Source of the DNA: Gemmatimonadaceae bacterium
Lineage (GTDB): Bacteria > Gemmatimonadota > Gemmatimonadetes > Gemmatimonadales > Gemmatimonadaceae
DNA length: 5,868 nucleotides
Assembly: GCA_025936015.1 (NCBI GenBank)
Contig: JAICUE010000182.1
Location: 1 to 5,868, forward strand
Direction: 5' to 3'
Shown here in pieces: positions 1 to 5,203 of the stretch (the first letter of the stretch is position 1; each line of letters opens with the position of its first letter). The position numbers were made by a program, and so were the translations under genes. The notes under the pieces were generated by a model, which saw nothing but the letters and a program-made list of their open reading frames with translations, searched no databases and was not told the DNA's origin.

Positions 1-2
1 AG

Positions 3-284
3 CTGATCGGTCGCGCACGCGCGATCGTTAGCAACGACTCTGCGCCGTTGCATCTCGCGTCGGCGGTCGGGACGCCGACGGTCGCGGTATTCGGGCCGAC
101 GGTTCCGGCGTTCGGCTTCGGTCCGCTCGCGATGGGGTCGGCGATCGTCGAGGACGACATGCTCGCCTGTCGTCCGTGTGATCGGCACGGGCCGAGACGT
201 TGTCCGCTCGGTCATTGGAAGTGCATGTTGGACCAGTCGCCGGCGCGCGTGGCCGGCATCGTCACCGGTTACCTCATCCCGTGA
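3..284 (+). CDS. ADP-heptose:LPS heptosyltransferase-like protein (GT9), C-terminal fragment
   Basis: Partial gene; the start lies left of the window and 93 codons remain before TGA at 282-284. Glycosyltransferase family 9 enzymes transfer heptose from an ADP-sugar to the inner core of lipopolysaccharide on the cytoplasmic face of the inner membrane. The fragment carries the family's C-terminal nucleotide-sugar-binding signature, SNDSAPLHLASAVGTP, followed by VAVFGPT and a GFGPL segment. After that comes a cysteine cluster (CRPCDRH, then RRCPLGHWKCM), an arrangement common near the C-terminus of GT9 proteins. The visible motifs are intact and there is no frameshift. The stop overlaps the GTG of the downstream ROK kinase by 4 bases. 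Family assignment is firm. Which heptosyltransferase it is (WaaC, WaaF or WaaQ-like), or whether it uses another sugar, cannot be told from this third of the protein. Confidence 0.9.
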   Translation: MIGRARAIVSNDSAPLHLASAVGTPTVAVFGPTVPAFGFGPLAMGSAIVEDDMLACRPCDRHGPRRCPLGHWKCMLDQSPARVAGIVTGYLIP

Positions 285-1291
285 GCCCGCAGATGGCCCA
301 TAGCGACCAGCGGTTCATCATTGGCGTCGATCTCGGTGGAACCAACATCGTCGTCGGCGCGATGCCCGACGATGGCAGCCGTCATTACGCGCTCCGCTCA
401 CAGCCGACGATGGCCGAGAAGGGGGCGGATGTCGTCGTCGAACGCATCTCGCAGATGATTCGCGAGGTGATGGCAGCGACCATCACCGAGGCGGGGATCA
501 CGCGGAAGCAGTTTGCCGGCGTCGGGATCGGCGCGCCCGGCCCGCTCGACCGCGAGCGCGGGATCGTCATCGTCGCGCCGAACCTCGGCTGGAAGGACTT
601 CCCGCTCCGCGATCGCGTCGCGCACGAGGTCGGGCTGCCAGCAACCCTCGACAACGACGCCAACTGCGCAACGTTAGGCGAGTGGTGGATCGGCGCCGCG
701 CGCGGCGGGCGCGCCGTCGTCGGGATGACGATCGGCACCGGGATCGGCGGCGGGCTGGTCGTCGACGGGCGGCTCTGGCACGGGGCGTCCGATGTCGCCG
801 GCGAGATCGGGCATACGACCATCGACATGCACGGCCGCCGCTGCAAGTGCGGCAACTACGGCTGCCTCGAGGCGTATGCATCGGGCCCGAACATCGCCGA
901 ACGCGCGCGCGAACAGGTGAGCGGGGACGGCGACTCCGTCCTCACCCGGATGGTGGGCGGCAATCTCGACCTGATCACCGCGCACACGGTGTACGAGGCC
1001 GCGCACGCCGGCGACAAGATCGCGCTCGACGTCGTGAAGGAGACGGCGGCGTTTCTCGGTGCCGGCGTCGCGAACCTGCTCAACACCTTCAACCCGGACG
1101 TCGTCGTGATCGCTGGCGGCGTGACCCAAGCGGGGGAAGCGCTGTTCGAGCCACTCCGTGCGGAGGCGCGGCGGCGCGCGTTTCGCCCGGCATTCGACGC
1201 GTGCCGCATCGTCCCCGGTGAGCTCGATGGCGCAGCCGGCGTCGTCGGCGCGGTGGCAACATTCCGCCAGCAGCATCCGCACGTCGCGTGA
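281..1291 (+). CDS. ROK-family sugar kinase, probable glucokinase
   Basis: Predicted cytoplasmic kinase of 336 residues, normal for ROK glucokinases, which make glucose 6-phosphate from glucose and ATP. Visible motifs are the N-terminal phosphate-binding DLGGTN (about 17-22), GIGAPGPLD, the sugar-binding and catalytic DNDAN (124-128, D126 the likely catalytic base), GTGIGGG, and the ROK zinc site with His178 in GEIGH plus Cys188, Cys190 and Cys195 in CKCGNYGC, followed by LEAYASG. I chose GTG at 281 because it forms a GTGA overlap with the upstream stop. ATG at 293 is a close alternative; neither has a clear Shine-Dalgarno. An open frame reaching back to 200 would overlap the GT9 gene and is unlikely. 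The kinase family is near certain. Glucose as substrate is inferred; other hexoses such as N-acetylmannosamine, N-acetylglucosamine or fructose are possible. Confidence 0.9.
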   Translation: MSPQMAHSDQRFIIGVDLGGTNIVVGAMPDDGSRHYALRSQPTMAEKGADVVVERISQMIREVMAATITEAGITRKQFAGVGIGAPGPLDRERGIVIVAPNLGWKDFPLRDRVAHEVGLPATLDNDANCATLGEWWIGAARGGRAVVGMTIGTGIGGGLVVDGRLWHGASDVAGEIGHTTIDMHGRRCKCGNYGCLEAYASGPNIAERAREQVSGDGDSVLTRMVGGNLDLITAHTVYEAAHAGDKIALDVVKETAAFLGAGVANLLNTFNPDVVVIAGGVTQAGEALFEPLRAEARRRAFRPAFDACRIVPGELDGAAGVVGAVATFRQQHPHVA

Positions 1292-2265
1292 TTCGCCGGA
1301 AGCGCGTCGGCGTCATCGGCTCGTTCGTCTGGGACATCATCCACGGTCGTGACGTACGGAGCGCGCCAGTCGAGGAGTGGGGCGGGATCACGTATGCGCT
1401 GAGCGCCTTCGACGCCGCGCTCCCGAGCGACTGGGAGATCGTGCCGGTGATGAAGGTCGGCAGCGACCTCGCGAACCGGGCGCGGGATTTTCTCGCGACG
1501 CTGCGGCGGATCGCGCCCGACGCCGCACTCTATGAAGTGCCGGTTCCCAACAATCGCGTCGAGCTTCGCTACTTGAGCGACGAGCGACGGAGTGAGGTGA
1601 TGAGCGGCGGCGTCCCGACGTGGAGCTGGGCCGCGCTGCAGCCGATGCTCGTCGGGCTCGACGCGCTCTACGTCAACCTGATCAGCGGCTGGGAAATCGA
1701 CCTCGAAGTCGCGAAGCTGCTGCGGCAATCATTTCGCGGGCCGATCTACTGCGATCTCCACTCCGTGACGCTCGCGCTCCGCGCTGACGGCATGCGCGAG
1801 CTGCGTCCCGTTACCGACGTCGCCGAGTGGTGTCGCTGCTTCGACATCGTGCAGGTGAACGAGGACGAGCTCTCGATGATGGCAGCGGACGGACTCGCAC
1901 TCGCTGCCACGGCCCTGACCGCTGGTGTTCGGTGTCTGTGCGTGACGCTCGGACCGCGCGGAATGGCCTACTTCGCAGCATCTGGTTTCGGTCGGATCTC
2001 CGATCTCGCGACGCGCCATGAACTTGGCGTTTCTTCAGGCGCGATTCGCACGCAGCGCGTGCCCGCGGCTGCAACTCGCGAGCCGCGCGGCGATCCAACC
2101 GGATGTGGAGATGTTTGGGGCGCGACCTATTTCTCTCGGCTACTCGCCGGTGATATGTTCACGGTCGCCATCGACGCAGCGCAGCGAGCAGCCGCGCGAA
2201 ACTTCGAGCATCGCGGTGCCTCCGGGCTCGCGAGCTACCTGCGAGGAGAGCTCTCCACTACGTGA
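1288..2265 (+). CDS. PfkB/ribokinase-family carbohydrate kinase, substrate unknown
   Basis: A 325-residue cytoplasmic kinase expected to phosphorylate a sugar or nucleoside with ATP. Features seen: N-terminal strand VGVIGSFVWD, sugar-binding WGG (31-33), a KVGSD segment, QVNEDE (N191, E192, E194; the metal/phosphate-binding NxxE element), VTLGPRG (219-225), and the C-terminal anion-hole/catalytic motif GDPTGCGD (268-275), in which D275 is the predicted catalytic base. The family consensus here is usually DTTGAGD, so Pro and Cys replace Thr and Ala, but the essential Gly and Asp remain. The GTG start overlaps the upstream stop as GTGA. Its place after a heptosyltransferase and a ROK kinase suggests envelope or storage sugar metabolism. 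A heptose-7-phosphate kinase role, as in the kinase half of HldE, is conceivable but not shown. Family assignment is strong and substrate open. Confidence 0.85.
   Translation: MIRRKRVGVIGSFVWDIIHGRDVRSAPVEEWGGITYALSAFDAALPSDWEIVPVMKVGSDLANRARDFLATLRRIAPDAALYEVPVPNNRVELRYLSDERRSEVMSGGVPTWSWAALQPMLVGLDALYVNLISGWEIDLEVAKLLRQSFRGPIYCDLHSVTLALRADGMRELRPVTDVAEWCRCFDIVQVNEDELSMMAADGLALAATALTAGVRCLCVTLGPRGMAYFAASGFGRISDLATRHELGVSSGAIRTQRVPAAATREPRGDPTGCGDVWGATYFSRLLAGDMFTVAIDAAQRAAARNFEHRGASGLASYLRGELSTT
2245..2256. repeat. 12-bp perfect palindrome GGAGAGCTCTCC at the ribosome-binding region
   Basis: The palindrome covers part of an AGGAG Shine-Dalgarno-like stretch (2244-2248) that lies 13 bases before the GTG start at 2262. 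As RNA it could fold into a short 4-bp stem with an AGCT loop, partly hiding the ribosome site, or it could simply reflect the codons at the end of the PfkB gene. A weak candidate for translational control of the STAS-ATPase gene. Confidence 0.35.
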
Positions 2266-3152
2266 CCACCGTCATCAACGTCCCCCCGTCTCTCGACGAC
2301 GTCACGTTCGAGCAGGTGCTGGAGCAGGTGGCCAACGTTCCCGCCGACGAGAAGCTGCTCGTCGACGCGAGGCATGCGCGCTGGGCGTCGCCGTTCGGGC
2401 TCACCGCGATGCTGACGCTCGCGCAGTCGCGCGCCGAGCGCGCGGCGTTCGCGCCGCCCGAGGCGGACGACACGCTCTCGTATTGGACGCGCGCCGGGTT
2501 CTTCAAGTATGCGGCTGATCTCTTCGAGATCGTCGGCACCGCGCCGAAGCAGAAGCAGTCGGGCGAATCCGATGTGCTGCTCGAGATCACGCCGATCGCG
2601 AAGAGCGATGACGTGCACGAAATCGTCGGACGCATCCAGCAGAAAGCACAACACATCCTCACGCGCGAATTGAATCTCGACGCCAAGGCGACGATGGGAT
2701 TCGCGATGACGCTGTCCGAGGCGTGCCAGAACATCGTCGAGCACGCGGGACGCGGCGGATGGGTCGCGGTACAGACATACAAATGGACAAAGCGCCTCGG
2801 GCGCCGCGTCGTCGTGATCGCGGTGTGCGATGCTGGTGTCGGCTTTCGGCAGTCGCTCGAGAGCGCGCCTGGCCGCGTGCGCAGCGATCGGTGGGATGAC
2901 GCGATGGCGCTCGAGGAAGCAGTGGTGCGCGGCGTGAGCCGGTTCCGCGACCCCGGTCGTGGACAGGGGCTTGCCGGCGTTCGCCGGTACGTCGGCCGAT
3001 GGGATGGCAAGCTCTCGGTGCGGAGCGGGACTGCGCGCATCGCGATCGTGCCGACCTGGGACGACGACGTCGCGCTCACGGAAAATCTCCCCCCGTTTCC
3101 TGGTGCACAGATGCAGATCACCATCCCCGAGCGGCTCGTGAGCGGGCGATGA
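2262..3152 (+). CDS. STAS-like domain fused to a GHKL ATPase (anti-sigma/RsbW-like ATP-binding protein)
   Basis: A 296-residue soluble protein with two parts. Residues about 1-85 look like a STAS-like fold: strand LLVDARHARWASPFGL (32-47), with Ser43 where anti-anti-sigma factors carry their phosphorylatable serine, then helices ending in YWTRAGFFKYA. Residues about 115-292 are a GHKL (HATPase) domain: N-box LSEACQNIVEHAG with Glu153 and Asn157, G1 box DAGVG (190-194), and G2 box GRGQGL (232-237). It ends with LPPFPGAQMQITIP. There is no histidine-phosphotransfer helix, transmembrane segment or sensor domain, so it resembles the anti-sigma kinases RsbW/SpoIIAB rather than a sensor histidine kinase. 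The GTG start overlaps the upstream stop, and its own stop overlaps the next gene (ATGA), so the two products are probably made together and may interact. Whether it phosphorylates a partner or only binds it is unknown. Confidence 0.85.
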   Translation: MTTVINVPPSLDDVTFEQVLEQVANVPADEKLLVDARHARWASPFGLTAMLTLAQSRAERAAFAPPEADDTLSYWTRAGFFKYAADLFEIVGTAPKQKQSGESDVLLEITPIAKSDDVHEIVGRIQQKAQHILTRELNLDAKATMGFAMTLSEACQNIVEHAGRGGWVAVQTYKWTKRLGRRVVVIAVCDAGVGFRQSLESAPGRVRSDRWDDAMALEEAVVRGVSRFRDPGRGQGLAGVRRYVGRWDGKLSVRSGTARIAIVPTWDDDVALTENLPPFPGAQMQITIPERLVSGR

Positions 3153-3703
3153 TCAACCACATCGACCTGAGCACGGTCCTCCGTCGCACCGTGTGCGACT
3201 TGTACTCGAATCTCGTCACGCGTCCCACCGGTGCGGCGGTCCGCACCGCGATCGAGACGCAGCTCGCCGAGCTGGGTGGACGCACCGTCACGGTCATCGA
3301 CTTCAGCAACGTTCGGCTGCTCGACTTCTCGTGCGCCGACGAAGTGGTCGCGAAGCTGCTGCTCCCGTACTGCGACGATTGTCCGCCACACGATGCGTAT
3401 TTCGTCTTTCGCGGAATGAGCGAGACGCACCTCGACGCGCTCGAGCACGTGCTCGAGCGTCATCGGCTCGCGCTCGTGCTCCAGCAGGAAGACGGCGTCC
3501 CGACCATCATCGGCGCGGTCTCGGGAGCAGAGCGGAAAGCGTGGGAGGCGGTGATGGATCTGGGCAGCGCGACATGCGAGGAGGTCGCGCGCCAGATCGA
3601 CGCCGCCACCGACGAAGTCGAATCGCTGCTCACCGCGCTCTCGCGGCGACGGCTGATGATGAAGCTGGAAGACCAGTGGGTGGCGGTCGGCTCGCCGGTA
3701 TGA
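3149..3703 (+). CDS. DUF4325-type STAS-like protein with C-terminal winged helix
   Basis: A 184-residue soluble protein. After an N-terminal helical part, residues about 45-70 match the DUF4325 STAS-like pattern: TVIDFS (48-53), then LLDFSCADEVVAKLL with Asp59, Ser61 and Asp64. Members of that family are known to sit beside GHKL ATPases. Residues about 137-180 (DLGSATCEEVARQ, then VESLLTALSRRRLM) read like a winged helix: two helices, a recognition-type helix, then a beta wing ending QWVAV. The start is ATG at 3149, overlapping the upstream TGA. Longer frames from 2999 or 3193 would run through the preceding gene or belong to another frame, and were not used. Inferred role: partner and output of the ATPase encoded just before, perhaps a DNA-binding or protein-binding switch with Ser61 as a possible phosphosite. 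The STAS-like call is good; DNA binding is moderate. Confidence 0.8.
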   Translation: MINHIDLSTVLRRTVCDLYSNLVTRPTGAAVRTAIETQLAELGGRTVTVIDFSNVRLLDFSCADEVVAKLLLPYCDDCPPHDAYFVFRGMSETHLDALEHVLERHRLALVLQQEDGVPTIIGAVSGAERKAWEAVMDLGSATCEEVARQIDAATDEVESLLTALSRRRLMMKLEDQWVAVGSPV

Positions 3704-4038
3704 CTCCGCTCGCGAAGGGGCCTGGCGACGACTACCGCCAACGGCCGCTCCGCGTCGTCGGCTTCATCTCGACACGCGCGAGCGACCCGGAGCGCGGCCC
3801 GATGGTGACGATGAATCCAGATGACGCGCGCACGCGATTGCTCGTCGACGGCGAACTGGCCTGGGTCTACGGACCGCGGCGCCACGAGCTCGCGGAAGTG
3901 CGCATCGACGAGCGCCTGACGCGCGGCGACGTCAACCTGCGCGACATCGTCGGCGTCGCGCCGTCGGAGATCGTTCGCGTGGTGAAGCCCGACCTCGACG
4001 ACCGCGGCGGCACCGTCCGCGGCGCGCGCTACGCCTGA
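3700..4038 (+). CDS. Small unrecognised protein, possibly double-psi beta-barrel-like
   Basis: I do not recognise this 112-residue soluble protein with certainty. ATG at 3700 overlaps the upstream stop (ATGA), which fixes the start well; the stop is TGA at 4036-4038. There is no signal peptide or membrane segment. The composition is rich in Arg, Asp and Val. Residues about 35-96 (VTMNPDDARTRLLVDGELAWV, read in two parts around residue 46; then YGPRRHELAEV, RGDVNLRDIVGV, SEIVRVVKP) follow the rhythm of a double-psi beta-barrel: a short helix, a DGE turn, alternating strands, a xRGDV turn, then a final VRV strand. Such barrels occur in the CDC48/VAT N-terminal domain and the molybdopterin-dinucleotide-binding domain. 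This is resemblance by eye only. Its place directly after the STAS/ATPase pair suggests a shared process, but no function can be assigned. Confidence 0.7.
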   Translation: MTPLAKGPGDDYRQRPLRVVGFISTRASDPERGPMVTMNPDDARTRLLVDGELAWVYGPRRHELAEVRIDERLTRGDVNLRDIVGVAPSEIVRVVKPDLDDRGGTVRGARYA

Positions 4039-4046
4039 CGACGCGA

Positions 4047-4062
4047 GCGGGCGGCAGCCCGC
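4047..4062 (+). promoter_or_regulatory. Hairpin just before the AI-2E-family start codon
   Basis: GCGGGC (4047-4052) and GCCCGC (4057-4062) form a perfect 6-bp G/C stem around a GGCA loop. It fills the only intergenic gap and ends one base before the GTG start at 4064, where a Shine-Dalgarno would be expected; none is visible outside it. No T-run follows, so it does not look like a terminator. It may limit initiation at this gene. Such short G/C stems also arise by chance in DNA of this composition. Confidence 0.4.
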
Positions 4063-4063
4063 G

Positions 4064-5203
4064 GTGACCCCGACACCTTCTCTCGAGCCCGAGCGGCGGC
4101 GGCGCGAGCGCCGGGTCAACGAGCGCGTTGCCGACCTGACGATCCCGGAGATGCGCCGGCTGCTCGTGACCACGCTGCTCTCCTCGATCGTCATCCTGCT
4201 CTTCCTCTACATGGTGCGCCACGTGATCGTCGCCGGCGTGCTCGGTGCGATCATCGCCGTCTATGTCCGGCCGCTCTACCTGCGACTGCTGCCCGTGACG
4301 AAGCGACCCGCTCCCGCGGCGATGCTGACGATCGCCGCGGTGATCGTGCCGATCCTCGCCGCGCTCGTCTACAGCTATGCCGAGCTGAGTGAGCTCGCGC
4401 GTTACGTGGACGTGAACCGCGACGCCATCGCCGCGCAGGTTGCCGAGGCGGTGCACCGGATCCCGTTCATGGAAGGCGCGAACGTCGGCGAGTCGATCCG
4501 GACGTGGGTGATCGCGACCTCAGCGTACGGCTCGCGACTTCCCGGCCTGATTCGCGGAGCCCTCGTCGGCTTTTCGATTGCGGCGACGATCTTCATCTTC
4601 ACCGCATTCTACATCCTGATGGACGCCGACGTCCTCGCTGCGTGGGTGCGAAGCAAGATCCCGCCGCGGTACGCCGAGTTACGCGTCGCGCTCGAGTCGA
4701 GCGTGAGTGGCGTGCTCTACGGTGCGATCTACTCGACCCTCGTCACGCAGACGCTGAAGTCGGTCGTGATCCTCGCGATGAATCTGGTTTTCGGCGTCCC
4801 GCTCGCGGCGGTGCTGGCGATCATCTCGTTCATCATCGGCTTCTTTCCGATCGTCGGATCGTGGAGCGTCTACGTGCCGGTCGCGCTCTGGCTGCTGGTG
4901 TTTCGTGGCGCGGCGGTTCCGGCAATCGTCATGGTACTGGTCGGATTTCTCGGGAACACGCTGTTCATCTCGATGTACCTCCGGCCGAAGCTCGCCGCGG
5001 ACCGTTCCCGCGTGCTGAACTTCTACTGGATGCTCGTCGCGCTCGTGACCGGGGTCTACACGTTCGGGCTCGCCGGCATTCTCATCGGACCAATCCTCAT
5101 CGGGATGTTGAAGGCAATCATCGACACGGTGTCGGCAACGAAGGGATGGCGGGTGCTCGACGAGAGCGACGCTGACGACGCGGTCGCGGGAGCGACCGCG
5201 TGA
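4064..5203 (+). CDS. AI-2E (PerM/UPF0118) family inner-membrane transporter
   Basis: A 379-residue inner-membrane protein of usual family length. An Arg-rich cytoplasmic N-terminus (R11-R17) is followed by hydrophobic segments at about 33-51, 54-68 and 85-105, a polar loop region (about 106-160) typical of the family, a segment at about 165-187 ending YILMD, and a cluster of further segments from about 225 to 360. The C-terminal signature is GVYTFGLAGILIGP, with GILIGP at 338-343. Characterised family members include AI-2 exporter TqsA, sodium/proton antiporters and PerM, so the substrate here is unknown despite the name. GTG at 4064 is the chosen start. ATG at 4151 is in frame but would remove the charged N-terminus, and its GGAG lies directly against the codon. 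It is separated from the upstream gene by 25 bases. The stop overlaps ftsE (GTGA), suggesting coupled synthesis with the division ATPase. Confidence 0.88.
   Translation: MTPTPSLEPERRRRERRVNERVADLTIPEMRRLLVTTLLSSIVILLFLYMVRHVIVAGVLGAIIAVYVRPLYLRLLPVTKRPAPAAMLTIAAVIVPILAALVYSYAELSELARYVDVNRDAIAAQVAEAVHRIPFMEGANVGESIRTWVIATSAYGSRLPGLIRGALVGFSIAATIFIFTAFYILMDADVLAAWVRSKIPPRYAELRVALESSVSGVLYGAIYSTLVTQTLKSVVILAMNLVFGVPLAAVLAIISFIIGFFPIVGSWSVYVPVALWLLVFRGAAVPAIVMVLVGFLGNTLFISMYLRPKLAADRSRVLNFYWMLVALVTGVYTFGLAGILIGPILIGMLKAIIDTVSATKGWRVLDESDADDAVAGATA
5178..5201 (+). promoter_or_regulatory. Perfect 10-bp hairpin covering the ftsE start codon
   Basis: ACGCGGTCGC (5178-5187) and GCGACCGCGT (5192-5201) are exact reverse complements around a GGGA loop (5188-5191), which fits the stable GNRA tetraloop pattern. 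The 3' arm includes the first two bases of the ftsE GTG start (5200-5202) and part of the upstream TGA. The Shine-Dalgarno-like GGGAG (5188-5192), 7 bases before the start, occupies the loop. Ribosomes finishing the AI-2E gene would melt the stem, so it should enforce translational coupling. There is no T-run, so it is not a terminator. The fold is seen in the sequence; the regulatory role is inferred. Confidence 0.6.

Noticed and set aside
200..280. Upstream extension of the ROK kinase to an earlier start at 200
   Set aside because: It would add 27 Arg/His-rich residues unlike any ROK N-terminus and overlap the GT9 gene by 85 bases. The GTGA overlap at 281 is a far better start.
856..1728. 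Antisense open frame of about 290 codons opposite the ROK and PfkB genes
   Set aside because: No motifs, low-complexity Arg/Ala composition, and it lies fully opposite two well-supported kinases.
2999..3148. Upstream extension of the DUF4325-wHTH gene to 2999
   Set aside because: The added residues are an out-of-frame reading of the ATPase C-terminus, whose own frame carries the conserved ending LPPFPGAQMQITIP.
2262..3152. ATPase considered as a sensor histidine kinase
   Set aside because: No phospho-accepting histidine helix and no sensor or membrane segment; the N-terminal domain is STAS-like.
2258..3463. Long antisense open frame (about 401 codons) opposite the STAS-ATPase and DUF4325 genes
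   Set aside because: Its translation is rich in Ser, Arg and Thr with no recognisable domain, and it mirrors two genes with clear motifs on the + strand. Long antisense frames are expected in DNA this GC-rich.
3193..3699. Upstream extension of the small 112-residue gene to 3193
   Set aside because: The extension is an Arg-rich shadow of the DUF4325 gene. ATG at 3700 with an ATGA overlap fits the pattern of the operon.
5178..5201. Hairpin considered as a rho-independent terminator
   Set aside because: No T-run follows and it lies across a stop/start overlap inside coding sequence; continued transcription into ftsE is expected.
4064..5203. Specific role as autoinducer-2 exporter (TqsA)
   Set aside because: The family name is historical and members have varied functions. 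Nothing in the sequence identifies AI-2 as the substrate.
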